From Nocardia lijiangensis NBRC 108240 (GTDB taxonomy: Bacteria; Actinomycetota; Actinomycetes; Mycobacteriales; Mycobacteriaceae), in NCBI RefSeq assembly GCF_001613045.1, contig NZ_BDBP01000019.1, positions 1-64,000 on the forward strand: a stretch of 64,000 nt of DNA. The letters are read 5' to 3'. The first letter of the stretch is position 1. Each line of letters starts with the position of its first letter. The notes below the pieces were generated by a model that made no database searches, had not been told where the DNA came from, and worked only from the letters and a program-made list of their open reading frames with translations. A program made the position numbers and the translations under genes. Shown piece after piece: positions 8,601-17,435 of the stretch.

Positions 8601-9995
8601 TTAGTCGTCGCCCGGCAGCACGAGTGGCTTGCGCTGTTCGCGCCGGAACGGCATGGACATGACGAGCACGATCGCCAGCAGCGTCAGACAGCTCACCGCG
8701 CCCGCGATGCCGATGCGGCGCGGCCACGGGCTCACGAACGCCGGTGGCGTCGGGCCAGCGATCGGAATGCCTTGCGCCGGATCGCCCTCCGAGGCAGGCG
8801 GCACCACCGCGGTGAGCGCGGCGACCGGGTCGATGAGGCCGGCCCCGATACGAGCGTCGTGGCCGCTGCCCGGGGCGTGCGCGGTGCGGGTGATGCGGTC
8901 CATCACCTGCTGGGCGGAGAGCTCGGGAAAGCGGGCGCGCACGAGGGCAGCCAGACCCGAGACATACGCGGTGGCGAAGCTGGTGCCGTTCACCGGCGCC
9001 ACCTGGCCATCGGCCTGCGGGGTGCCGTTGACCAACCCGGTGCCGCCCGGATTGCTGTCCAGTGACACGAGATTGCTGCCCGGCGCGGCGACGGAAACCC
9101 ACGGCCCGTACAGGGTGAAGGCCGACGGTGATCCGTCGGGCTCCACCGACGCCACCGACAGGACATACGGGGCGAACCACGCGGGCGTCGCGATCGTACT
9201 GACCGCATCCCACCCGGCAGTGCCGTTCTGGCTCTTGCACGCACCCTGCTGTTGTAGATTGCCCGCCGCCGCGACCACGACGACGTTGCGGTCGTAGGCG
9301 TATCGCAGCGCGGCGCCGAGCGCGCCGTCCACCGCGTCGGTACCGGCCGGCCTGCACGAGACCGCGGAGAGATTGATGACCGTGGCGCCACGGTCGACCG
9401 CGTGTACCACCGCACTGGCGAGGGTGTCGACGGTGCCGTAACCACCCGCCGACATCCCACCCGGATCGTCGGAGCGGTAGCTGTTCTTGGCTTGGTAGGC
9501 GAGGCTGGTCTGGCGAATGGTGAGGATCGAGGCCTCGGGCGCGATACCGGAGAAGCCGTCGCTGCCATCGGGTGCGGGCCGGCCGGCGATGATGCCGGCG
9601 ACCAGGGTGCCGTGCCCGTCGCAGTCGGCGGTGCCGTCGGAATCGGAGACGTAGTCACCGCCCGGCTGTACCGACAGCCGCGGATGTGGGGTGACACCGG
9701 TGTCGATCACCGCGACGGTCTGTCCCTCGCCCCGGCTGAACTGCCAGGCGTGTTCGAGCCGGAGCACCTTCTGCACCGCGGGGACGCCGACCGGCGCGGG
9801 CCCGGTCCAGATCGGTTGCGAGCACAGCAGACGCTGCTCCGACGGAATCGGCGGAGCGACCGGTGCATCCGTGACCAGCGCTCCCGGATCGATCACCGGC
9901 GGTGGCACGCCGAGCGCCGCGCCGGCAGGCGCTATCGCCAGTGTCATCGTCAAGGCGACGACGATGGCCGACCGGATCGATACATACTCACGCAT
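8601..9995 (-). CDS. mycP: Type VII secretion-associated serine protease mycosin (S8)
   Basis: This membrane-tethered subtilisin-like protease of ESX systems has 464 residues. A signal peptide at residues 8-28 is followed by a Pro-rich propeptide-like stretch. The catalytic triad is complete: D98 in VIDTGV, H128 in DGHGT and S339 in NGTSFAT; N246 in AAAGN is the oxyanion residue. A C-terminal transmembrane helix (~430-452) ends in a short basic tail. The ATG at 9995 overlaps the eccD stop (ATGCGTGA), so translation is probably coupled; an upstream TTG at 10004 is less likely. MycP is needed for stability of the ESX membrane complex and cleaves some substrates. Its place between eccD and eccC fits one transcription unit. 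Confidence 0.96.
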   Translation of the reverse strand: MREYVSIRSAIVVALTMTLAIAPAGAALGVPPPVIDPGALVTDAPVAPPIPSEQRLLCSQPIWTGPAPVGVPAVQKVLRLEHAWQFSRGEGQTVAVIDTGVTPHPRLSVQPGGDYVSDSDGTADCDGHGTLVAGIIAGRPAPDGSDGFSGIAPEASILTIRQTSLAYQAKNSYRSDDPGGMSAGGYGTVDTLASAVVHAVDRGATVINLSAVSCRPAGTDAVDGALGAALRYAYDRNVVVVAAAGNLQQQGACKSQNGTAGWDAVSTIATPAWFAPYVLSVASVEPDGSPSAFTLYGPWVSVAAPGSNLVSLDSNPGGTGLVNGTPQADGQVAPVNGTSFATAYVSGLAALVRARFPELSAQQVMDRITRTAHAPGSGHDARIGAGLIDPVAALTAVVPPASEGDPAQGIPIAGPTPPAFVSPWPRRIGIAGAVSCLTLLAIVLVMSMPFRREQRKPLVLPGDD

Positions 9996-11481
9996 TGCGG
10001 GCAATGGCGTAGATATCGAGAATCCAGAAAACGAGCGGACCGATGAAGCAGATCAGCGCGTATTCGAGGATCTCGCCCGCTCGCTGCACGACCGGCGACA
10101 CTTCCATGTTCGGCCCAGCAACCCCGATCAGCATGGCCAGCCCCGCGACGAACAGCAGCGCACCCGCGGCGGGCAGGGCCAGTTCCGGCATCCGCACACC
10201 CCACAGCACGACGGGCACGATCAGGGCCGCGCAGCCACCGGCCACCAGCACCGCCGCCTGCGTCAGGTCGGCGAAAGCCCTGCCCCGCCTGGCGAGTACG
10301 ACACCGACCGAGGCGGCGAGCGCCGCGCACTGCCAGCGATGGCCGGTTGCCGAGGCGACGACGACGATCGTCGCGAGCACGGTGACCGCGACGATGCCGA
10401 AGATCATCCCGGACTGGAAGTCGTTGGACAGCCGGGCCCGTGCGCCGAGGCCGGCCGCCGAGGGGAGGGCGGTCGCGCCGATCGCGCCGATGCCTTCGAT
10501 GGTCGGACGCGGTTCGTGGTCACGCGGGTCGATGACTCCGCCCGCGGTCGGCACCGGCGGCACCGGCAGTCGCGCGGCCGCGACCGCGATCCGCGGAGCA
10601 AGAGTGATGCCGAGCAACGCGACGACGATGATCCCCGCCGCAACCTTCAACGGTGCGACACCCCACATCGTCACCGTGCCCGCGGCGCCGGTGCCCAACG
10701 TCGCGATCGTGATGACACCGGTGAACATCGTCGAGCGCACCGGGATCGCTCGCATCGCGATCACCGCGAGCAGCAGGGTGGCGGCACAACCGAGCAGCAG
10801 ATGTGGCGAGCCAGGGCGGCCCGGCACGAATGCCGCTGCGCCACTTCCCGACAGGAGCAGCCCACACAGGGCGAGCACGGTGGCGGGTGCGGTGGCCGTG
10901 TACTTCTTGGCGACGAACCCGGCGCCGACCAGGATGAGCAGACCGGTCCCGATGCCCGCCGATCCGGCCAGGATTCCCCAGCCGCGGGCCGCGGCGAACA
11001 GCAGCAGGAAGCACATGCCGACCACCGCCGCGATCGCGCCCGCCATCCCGGCCCGGCCCGCCGACTCACCCGACCAGCCGCGGAAGGAATCGTCGGTCAG
11101 CCGGGCGACCGCGTCGATCACATCGTCGAACAACGGTGGCGACTCGACCGAATCCACCGCGCGCAGCACCAGCAGGTCGCCGTCGAAAACCTCGGCCTCG
11201 GTCAATGTGCGTTCCGGATCGATCGCGGTCTGGCCGGGCATCGCGAGGGTCCAGTGCTGGGCGGCGATCGGCCCGTTGTCCTCGTGCTCGGACAGGTCCG
11301 GGTTGCGAGAGGCGATGAGCGCCACCACGTCCGGAATGAAATTCGCGATCGGAACAGTGGCGGGCAACACCACATCCACCTGGGTGTTGCCGCCGATCAC
11401 CGAGACGCGGCACAGTTGCGGCTCGATCGCCGTGGACTCCATCACCTTCGGGAAATTAACAACGGATTCGCCGCGTCGCAT
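9988..11481 (-). CDS. eccD: Type VII secretion integral membrane protein EccD
   Basis: This channel-core subunit of the ESX membrane complex has 497 residues from the first ATG. An N-terminal ubiquitin-like (YukD-type) domain at about residues 15-110 (CRVSVIGGNTQVDVVLPA, then DGDLLVLR) is followed by about eleven hydrophobic helices to the C-terminus. The start is uncertain: the ATG at 11481 has AAAGGA about 17 bases upstream, and the ATG at 11442 (MESTAIEPQ) has GAAGG almost touching it. The gene leads the minus operon eccD-mycP-eccC and is divergent from eccA, with about 160 bases between starts that should hold both promoters. No eccB, eccE or esx pair is visible in the window. Confidence 0.95.
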   Translation of the reverse strand: MRRGESVVNFPKVMESTAIEPQLCRVSVIGGNTQVDVVLPATVPIANFIPDVVALIASRNPDLSEHEDNGPIAAQHWTLAMPGQTAIDPERTLTEAEVFDGDLLVLRAVDSVESPPLFDDVIDAVARLTDDSFRGWSGESAGRAGMAGAIAAVVGMCFLLLFAAARGWGILAGSAGIGTGLLILVGAGFVAKKYTATAPATVLALCGLLLSGSGAAAFVPGRPGSPHLLLGCAATLLLAVIAMRAIPVRSTMFTGVITIATLGTGAAGTVTMWGVAPLKVAAGIIVVALLGITLAPRIAVAAARLPVPPVPTAGGVIDPRDHEPRPTIEGIGAIGATALPSAAGLGARARLSNDFQSGMIFGIVAVTVLATIVVVASATGHRWQCAALAASVGVVLARRGRAFADLTQAAVLVAGGCAALIVPVVLWGVRMPELALPAAGALLFVAGLAMLIGVAGPNMEVSPVVQRAGEILEYALICFIGPLVFWILDIYAIARNA

Positions 11482-11641
11482 CGGCCCGGCAGTGAGTTTC
11501 CTTTGTCGTAACTCTGGGCGAGCGGCGACGTGTGGTTTTGCGGCACAGAGGGTTTCGCTTGGTTAACCGACGGTGAATGCTGCATGCGTGCGAACCGGGT
11601 AAGTCGTGACGCGGCACCGCACTGCGGCTACGTTGCGCGAC

Positions 11642-13459
11642 ATGTCAGCGATTCGTCAAGCGCAACAGGTCTTCGATGCGGGCGTACTGTCGTTGGGCTT
11701 GATGGTCGACGGCCAGCAGGCCACCAAAAACCTCGACTACGCCAAGGTGGCCTTCCGCCGGGCCACCGAGCTCGACCCGGATATGTGCGACGCGTGGCTG
11801 GGTCGTCTCGCCGCGGGCGACGCGTCCAACGAGGTGCTCCGGCAGCTGCACCGCACCTCGACCACCTCGCTGATGCGCGAACAGCGCCGCCTCGGGTTGC
11901 CTGCGCGCCAGCTGGCGGGCCGCTTCCAGATCGGCCAGTACATCGACTATCCGGTCGCCGGCCTCACCGAGATCTGGATCGCGCACGCCATGCGCCTGCT
12001 GGAGGACAAGCAGTTCGACGAAGCCGAGCAGGTGCTGAACGAACTGGACGAGCGCCGCAAGAAGCTCACCGACGATCTGGACCGCGCACTCGACGACCGG
12101 GTCTGTGCCTATGCCCGCGGCGTGCTGTACTTCACCGCCCAGCTGTGGCCCGAGGTGATGACTGTCCTCGCCGGGTCGGCCGAATGGCAGGACCAGTACA
12201 TGGCTGTCGGCGCGCACGTCATGGTCGGCACCGCCTGCGCGCACCTCGGCCTGTTCGGCGAGGCGACTCGCCGCCTCGAACAGGCCGAGCGCGGCCCGAT
12301 CCCGGCGGCCCGCACGGCGGCCATGTTCTGCCGCGGCCTCGCGCTGCGCGAACAGGGGAACGAGGACGAGGCGCGGGCGCTGTTCGAGACGGTGTACAGC
12401 CAGGTGCCCGGCTTCGCCTCGAACGCGCGCGCCATGACTGATCCCACGTTCCGCATCGTGGTCACCACCCGCGAGCAGATCGAATCCCGCACCGACCGCT
12501 GGGATCCCGCGACCGCGCCGTCCTTGGACGCGGCCGCCGAACAGGAACACCAGGACCGGGCCGAGGTGATTCTGGCCGCGGCGCGTGCGGAGCTGGACGC
12601 CCAGATCGGTCTGGACGCGGTGAAGGTTCAGGTCGCAAAGCTGCAGTCCTCGGCAACCATGGCCAAGATCCGCGCGGAGAAGGGCCTCAGCAGCATGCCG
12701 CGCGGACAGCACCTGGCCTTCACTGGTCCGCCAGGTACCGGCAAGACCACCATCGCCCGCGTGGTCGCCAAGATCTACTGCGGGCTCGGATTGCTCAAGA
12801 CCGACAAGGTGGTGGAGACCAAGCGCTCCGATTTCGTCGGCCAGCACCTGGGTTCCACCGCGATCAAATCCAATGCGCTGATCGATTCGGCCATGGACGG
12901 TGTGCTGTTCGTCGACGAGGCGTACACGCTGATCCAGCAGGGTCTGTCCGGCGGTGACGCGTTCGGTCGCGAGGCGGTGGACACGCTGCTCGCGCGCATG
13001 GAGAACGACCGTGACCGCCTGGTGGTGATCATCGCCGGGTACGACGGCGAGATCGACCGCTTCCTGGCCAGCAACGACGGCCTTGCCTCCCGTTTCGCCA
13101 AACGCGTGAAATTCGATTCGTACTCACCCGACGAGCTCAGCGACATCGGCAAATTCATTGCCCGCAAACGCGATTCCTCGCTCTCGGACGAGGCGGTCGG
13201 CATCCTGCGCGCAGCGTGCGCGCAGCTGTACGCCGCCGAGCGCACCGACCAGAGCGGTCTACCGCGCCGTGGTGTCGACATCGCGGGTAACGGACGCTTC
13301 ATCCGCAACGTCATCGAGAGCGCCGAAGAAGAACGCGAATACCGCCTCGCCATGGACGAATCCCTCGACCCCCACTCCCTCGACGAAGAGACCCTGATGC
13401 GTATCGAGGCCGAAGACATGCGCCAAGCCCTGGACATAGTCCTCGCCACCCTGACCTGA
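11642..13459 (+). CDS. eccA: Type VII secretion AAA+ ATPase EccA
   Basis: This cytosolic AAA+ ATPase of ESX systems has 605 residues. The N-terminal half (about 1-300) is built of TPR-like helical pairs (for example LLEDKQFDEAEQVLNELDE). The C-terminal half is a CbxX/CfqX-type AAA module with Walker A GPPGTGKTT (~361), Walker B VLFVDEAY (~421) and sensor region VVIIAGYDGEID. EccA is found in ESX-1, -2, -3 and -5 but not ESX-4, which argues that this locus is not ESX-4-like. The ATG at 11642 (MSAIRQAQQ) matches the usual N-terminus; an in-frame ATG at 11606 would add 12 Arg/Thr-rich residues. It is divergent from eccD. The next gene starts 18 bases after its stop. Confidence 0.95.
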   Translation: MSAIRQAQQVFDAGVLSLGLMVDGQQATKNLDYAKVAFRRATELDPDMCDAWLGRLAAGDASNEVLRQLHRTSTTSLMREQRRLGLPARQLAGRFQIGQYIDYPVAGLTEIWIAHAMRLLEDKQFDEAEQVLNELDERRKKLTDDLDRALDDRVCAYARGVLYFTAQLWPEVMTVLAGSAEWQDQYMAVGAHVMVGTACAHLGLFGEATRRLEQAERGPIPAARTAAMFCRGLALREQGNEDEARALFETVYSQVPGFASNARAMTDPTFRIVVTTREQIESRTDRWDPATAPSLDAAAEQEHQDRAEVILAAARAELDAQIGLDAVKVQVAKLQSSATMAKIRAEKGLSSMPRGQHLAFTGPPGTGKTTIARVVAKIYCGLGLLKTDKVVETKRSDFVGQHLGSTAIKSNALIDSAMDGVLFVDEAYTLIQQGLSGGDAFGREAVDTLLARMENDRDRLVVIIAGYDGEIDRFLASNDGLASRFAKRVKFDSYSPDELSDIGKFIARKRDSSLSDEAVGILRAACAQLYAAERTDQSGLPRRGVDIAGNGRFIRNVIESAEEEREYRLAMDESLDPHSLDEETLMRIEAEDMRQALDIVLATLT

Positions 13460-13477
13460 GTTCCCAGGAGTTGACTG

Positions 13478-14665
13478 ATGCGTACTCGGATTCACCAGGG
13501 CCTCCGTTCCTCGCCCCTGTGGCAGGGCGGCAAGCGGCGACGGGCCGTGTCGGCCGCGGCCGCGGTGGCCTTGGGCGCCATGACGCTGGGTGCGCTCGCC
13601 CAGCCCTTCGCCTCCGATTCCGCCGACTCCACCGCCGCCAGGCCGGACGTCGTCCAGCAGGCTCTGAACACGCTGGTGCGCGACGACGGCCTGCCCGCCG
13701 CGCTAGCGAGCGTCCAGGACCGGAACGGCCGTACCCGCACCTACACCGCGGGGGTCGGCGACCTGGCCACGGGTGCGCGGGCGCCCAGGGACGGCCAAGT
13801 GCGGATCGGTAGCAACACCAAGACCTTCGTCGCGGTCGTCGTGCTCCAGCTTGTCGCGGAGCGGAAGGTTGACCTGGACGCCTCCGTCGAGGCCTATCTT
13901 CCCGGCCTCGTCCGCGGGGAGGGGATCGACGGGCGGCACGTCACCGTCCGCCAGCTCCTTCAACAGACCAGTGGGCTCCCCAATTACAGCAACCACCTCG
14001 GGGACGATGTCCGGTACTACGACCCGCACGAACTGCTCGCCATCGCCCTGCGGCACCCCGCCGACTTCGCCCCCGGGACGAGCTGGAAGTACAGCAACAC
14101 CAACTACGTGCTCGCCGGTCTGCTCGTCGAGAAGGCCACCGGCCGCTCCCTCGCCGAGGAGATCGACCGGCGTATCGTCCGACGCGTCGGGCTGCGCCAC
14201 ACGTACTTCCCCGCCCCCGGTGACGTGGGCATCCGGAAACCCCACCCCCACGGCTACTACCGGGAATCGGCGGCCTCGCCACTGCGCGACATCACGGAGA
14301 TCGACCCCTCCTGGGCTTGGGCCGCAGGCCAGCTGGTCTCCACCGGCTCCGACCTCAACCGCTTCTTCGGCGTGCTCCTGGCCGGCCGCCTCCTGCCGTC
14401 GGCCCAGCTCGCCCAGATGCGCACCACCGTCCCCGCCGAGGAGACCTTCGGCCCCGGTGCCCGTTACGGGCTGGGGCTCGTCAGCCGGCCGTTGCCCTGC
14501 GGCGGCCTCTCCTGGAGCCACGGCGGCAGCTTCCCGGGGTACGAGACCCGGGGCGGCGCCACCGACGACGGCCGCACTGCCAGCGTCGCGGTGACCATGC
14601 AGCTCACCGACGAGGCCAGTCGGAGGAACCTCGAACGCGCCGTGGATACCGCGCTGTGCCGCTGA
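13478..14665 (+). CDS. Exported serine hydrolase, S12 (D-Ala-D-Ala carboxypeptidase / class C beta-lactamase family)
   Basis: The 395-residue product has an Arg-rich N-terminus and a hydrophobic segment (about 23-45), i.e. a signal peptide. Active-site motifs are all present: S112-N-T-K115 (nucleophile and lysine), Y205-S-N207 and H348-G-G350. The HxG motif and spacing fit DD-peptidases of the Streptomyces R61 type better than penicillinases. It should act outside the membrane on peptidoglycan peptides or related amides. The ATG at 13478 follows CCAGGAGTTGACTG. The gene starts 18 bases after eccA but is unlikely to be part of secretion. Its very GC-rich, Streptomyces-like coding and the relics downstream suggest acquisition (inference). 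Confidence 0.88.
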   Translation: MRTRIHQGLRSSPLWQGGKRRRAVSAAAAVALGAMTLGALAQPFASDSADSTAARPDVVQQALNTLVRDDGLPAALASVQDRNGRTRTYTAGVGDLATGARAPRDGQVRIGSNTKTFVAVVVLQLVAERKVDLDASVEAYLPGLVRGEGIDGRHVTVRQLLQQTSGLPNYSNHLGDDVRYYDPHELLAIALRHPADFAPGTSWKYSNTNYVLAGLLVEKATGRSLAEEIDRRIVRRVGLRHTYFPAPGDVGIRKPHPHGYYRESAASPLRDITEIDPSWAWAAGQLVSTGSDLNRFFGVLLAGRLLPSAQLAQMRTTVPAEETFGPGARYGLGLVSRPLPCGGLSWSHGGSFPGYETRGGATDDGRTASVAVTMQLTDEASRRNLERAVDTALCR

Positions 14666-15114
14666 ACCCCTGGGACGCTCCAATCGCGCCGCGCTCCTCG
14701 ACTCGGCCGTGGCAGTCACTCGCGCAGCACGGATACGAAGCGGCTCCGTCGGTGCCATCGCCGACGCGGTGGCTCTGCTCTGAAAAGAACCTCGAAGAGG
14801 GGCCATTGTCTGGTGTAGGGCGGGCAGTGTCGTCGTCTTGGCGGGCTGTTCTGCTGTCGACTGCGGTGGTGCCAATTCCTGGCCTTCCTCGGCTACCTGG
14901 CGACGTACGTCAAGGGGAAGCAGTAGCGGAGCCACTGTGAGAACCCCTGCGAGCGCAGCCAATCCGTTGGCCAGGATCGTCCGTTTTCAGGTCGTCGTTC
15001 CGGCGATTGCGTCGCCGATCGCTGCTGGAATCAGGCATTTGGAACCTCTTCCTGTTGGCCTGTACTGATTTGCTGAAGAGGTTCGTATTCCGCTTGTTTC
15101 AAGCGATCCCATTC
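14666..15114. other. Gene-poor gap
   Basis: About 450 bases with no supportable gene. A short plus-strand frame ending FLAFLGYLATYVKGKQ (stop at 14924-14926) looks like the tail of a membrane protein but has no start codon or ribosome site. It may be debris. Confidence 0.5.
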
Positions 15115-15352
15115 TAAGGCGGCCTGAAGACAGACCGCCTTCCTACACACACGAGCCGGTCGGAGAACGCCGCGGGCAGGTTCACGTCGTGCGGCGTGAC
15201 GGCGATGACCACCGACGAACCCGTCGCCTGCTCCAGCAAGTCGAGCCGACGCTGCACGGCCAAGGCGTTGGTCGGCTCGCCCATCGGCAGCTCGGAATCG
15301 GGGGCACGATCATCCTCGACTCGGCAGTAGCGGACGTTCGCGCCCGGCGATC
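15115..15352 (-). pseudogene. Relic of an ABC transporter ATP-binding protein (C-terminal part)
   Basis: Minus-strand sequence with no start codon encodes MGEPTNALAVQRRLDLLEQ, then GSSVVIAVTPHDVNLPAAF and SDRLVCVG, ending at a TAG (15115-15117). GEPTNAL corresponds to the Walker B/D-loop region (normally DEPTNAL), and PHDVNLPAAFSDRL to the H-loop region (normally HDLNLAARYADRL) of iron-siderophore-type ABC ATPases. An in-frame TGA lies just upstream near 15353, and nothing N-terminal remains. The gene is therefore dead, although the terminator hairpin right after its stop is intact. Reading frame and spacing between the two motifs are preserved. Confidence 0.7.
15116..15141 (-). terminator. 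Hairpin after the ABC-ATPase relic
   Basis: Arms AAGGCGGCCTG (15116-15126) and CAGACCGCCTT (15131-15141) pair over 11 positions with one mismatch, which is a G-U wobble in one RNA strand, around the 4-base loop AAGA. It overlaps the relic's stop codon. It lacks a long U-tract, as is common in actinomycetes. Confidence 0.7.
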
Positions 15353-15501
15353 AGCCCTTGCGGCCAGCTCCCAGCGTTGGCCGCTTGGGTGCGCGATAGG
15401 CGGCGTTACGGTGCGTCGCTCGCGCCGGGTTGGTGGCGTTCGTTCCCATGTGCTCACTGCCTGGGTTCCGGCTGTTTCGCCGGGTGGGGTGACTGCGAGG
15501 G

Positions 15502-16071
15502 TTACGGCCGGTGTTCGAGGGTGCTCAGGAAGCTTTCGGCAGCACCATCGACCCGGTCCCGGTCGCCGGTGGCGAGAAGGTCGAGTAGCAGTCCGCGAAT
15601 CGTCGCGATCACCAATGTCGCTGTGCGAGTTGCGGTCTCGGGGTCGGTGTCGGGTACTTGGGCCTCGCGCAGTGAGGTCATCCAATCGGTGACGACGTGG
15701 TCGAGGAAGTCCGCGAACTGCTGAGGGGCTTGCAGGGCTCGTCCGTAGACGGCGAAGAACAACCGGAACTCCGCCTGCCGCAGCGGGTCGGAGGTTCGGA
15801 CCCAGACCGCGCGCGCTGCCGTCGCCAGGTCGGGATGCGCACCCGCCGCATCGCTGGTGGCGGCGAACATCCGCTGTCGCAACCGCCCGAGGACGACCTG
15901 GAGCATCTGCTCCTTGGTGCCGAAGTGGTGCACAAGTGTGGTCGGCGAGACCCCGACACCGGCGGCGACCGGCCGCCACGACAGCTCGGAGAGCCCGTGC
16001 TCGACCGTGTAATCGACCACCGCGTCGAGCAACTCGTCCCTGCGCTGGTGGTCGACCGGACGCCCCGCCAT
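15502..16071 (-). CDS. TetR-family transcriptional regulator
   Basis: The 189-residue protein has an N-terminal helix-turn-helix (LSWRPVAAGVGVSPTTLVHHFGTKEQML, in two parts about residues 25-55) and a helical ligand-binding C-terminal domain. The ATG at 16071 is chosen because GAGGAGGAA lies 6 bases upstream; the ATG at 16101 would add 10 residues and has no ribosome site. It is divergent from the oxidoreductase at 16171, and the gap holds two identical 14-base direct repeats that are probably its operators. It most likely represses itself and the oxidoreductase in response to an unknown small molecule, possibly a substrate of that enzyme. Confidence 0.9.
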   Translation of the reverse strand: MAGRPVDHQRRDELLDAVVDYTVEHGLSELSWRPVAAGVGVSPTTLVHHFGTKEQMLQVVLGRLRQRMFAATSDAAGAHPDLATAARAVWVRTSDPLRQAEFRLFFAVYGRALQAPQQFADFLDHVVTDWMTSLREAQVPDTDPETATRTATLVIATIRGLLLDLLATGDRDRVDGAAESFLSTLEHRP

Positions 16072-16104
16072 CGCTTCCTCCTCATTCGCCGCGGTTGACA
16101 TTCG

Positions 16105-16144
16105 TAGAACGACTGTACTATCTATATTTATAGAACGACTGTAC
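16105..16144. promoter_or_regulatory. Operator-like direct repeats between TetR gene and oxidoreductase
   Basis: TAGAACGACTGTAC occurs at 16105-16118 and again at 16131-16144, with starts 26 bases apart. An AT-rich stretch (TATCTATATTTA) between them probably holds the -10 elements. The site lies between divergent starts, as expected for TetR operators. Confidence 0.7.
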
Positions 16145-16170
16145 GAGAAATAGAGTGGTCAGGAGTCCCC

Positions 16171-17151
16171 ATGTCACGAGTCGTCGTCTTCGATGAGACC
16201 GGCGCCCCCGAAGTCCTGCGCATCGTCGACGAACCGGCCGGTGACCCGGGCGCAGGCGCGGTGCGAATCAAGATCGAAGCCATCGGTATCAACCGGCTCG
16301 ACCAGATGATGCGCGCGGGTATGTCTCCGAGGCCGATCCGTTTGCCACACGCCCGCCTCGGTATCGAAGCGACCGGCACGATCGACGCCCTCGGCTCCGG
16401 AGTCGAAGGATGGGCCATCGGTGATGCGGTCATCGTCACGGCCGTGCCCGACATGGACTCCAACGGCACCTACGCCGAACACATCGTTCTCCCTGTCGAC
16501 CGGATCGTCGCCCGGCCCGCCGGGCTGGACGCCACCGGCGCGGCAGCGTTGTGGGTGGCGTACTCGACCGCCTATGGCGCGCTCGTCGAAAAGGCCGCGA
16601 TGCAACCTGGCCACCATGTCCTGATCACCGCCGCCTCCAGCGCTGTCGGCCTGGCCGCCATCCAGATCGCCAATCAGATCGGCGCCATCCCCCTCGCCGT
16701 CACCCGCAGCGCCGCGAAGAAGAACACCCTGCTGGCAGCCGGCGCCAGCGGCGTCATCGTCGCCGACCACGACGATGTCGTCGAGGCCACGCACCGGTAC
16801 ACCAACGGCGCCGGCGCCGACATCGTCCTGGACTCCGTCATGGGTCCCGGCCTGGCCGACCTGGCCAACGCGGCCAAACGATTCAGTGGCACCCTGGTCA
16901 CCGTCGGCTGGCTGGACCCCCGGCCCGCACCGTATCCCGCCAGCCCGATCACCATGATCCGGTATATGAGCTTCGAACACACCCTCGACCCGGTGATCGT
17001 GCACCGCATCACCGCATTTCTGACCGCAGGCATCCGCACCGGCGCACTGCGCCCAATCATCGATACCGTGTTCACTCTCGACGACATCGTCGCCGCCCAC
17101 CGCTACCTGGAACAGGGACACCACACCGGCAAGATCGTCGCCACCATCTGA
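16171..17151 (+). CDS. Zinc-independent MDR oxidoreductase (quinone oxidoreductase-like)
   Basis: The 326-residue protein is of the medium-chain dehydrogenase/reductase superfamily. The N-terminal GroES-like catalytic domain (1-125) contains GIEATGTIDALGSGV, and the Rossmann domain contains ITAASSAVGLAAIQIANQIG (about 150-170), which replaces the usual AGAGGVG nucleotide-binding turn with AASSAVG. The cysteine/histidine zinc ligands of alcohol dehydrogenases are absent, which points to an NADPH:quinone or enone reductase. AGGAG lies 6 bases before the ATG. It is divergent from a TetR gene and preceded by that regulator's probable operators, so expression is likely induced by a xenobiotic or metabolite. 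Confidence 0.9.
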   Translation: MSRVVVFDETGAPEVLRIVDEPAGDPGAGAVRIKIEAIGINRLDQMMRAGMSPRPIRLPHARLGIEATGTIDALGSGVEGWAIGDAVIVTAVPDMDSNGTYAEHIVLPVDRIVARPAGLDATGAAALWVAYSTAYGALVEKAAMQPGHHVLITAASSAVGLAAIQIANQIGAIPLAVTRSAAKKNTLLAAGASGVIVADHDDVVEATHRYTNGAGADIVLDSVMGPGLADLANAAKRFSGTLVTVGWLDPRPAPYPASPITMIRYMSFEHTLDPVIVHRITAFLTAGIRTGALRPIIDTVFTLDDIVAAHRYLEQGHHTGKIVATI

Positions 17152-17435
17152 CACCGACCCGGCCGGGTGTTCTCGCGTGTTCTGCCCACTCTTCGGCAGT
17201 GGCAGACGTTCGGTCGTGCCTGTCCGGCAGCGCACGACAATGCCGATGACCGTGTGCGTCGAACTCCGTGGTGTTGATCACACCATGGGAGGGGTTCGGC
17301 CATCTCCGCACGTTGAGCAGGTTTCCCCGTCACGGGTGGGGAAGCGAAACTCTCTGCTGTGTAGCAAATTTGGACATTCGACCGATAGGGGACTCGGGTG
17401 CGGCGAGCGCGCCTATCTGGAGTTGGAGGTCAACG

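Noticed and set aside
9691..11511. Plus-strand frame of 606 codons and another at 10043
   Set aside because: Both lie antisense to mycP and eccD, with low-complexity Arg/Asp/Thr translations.
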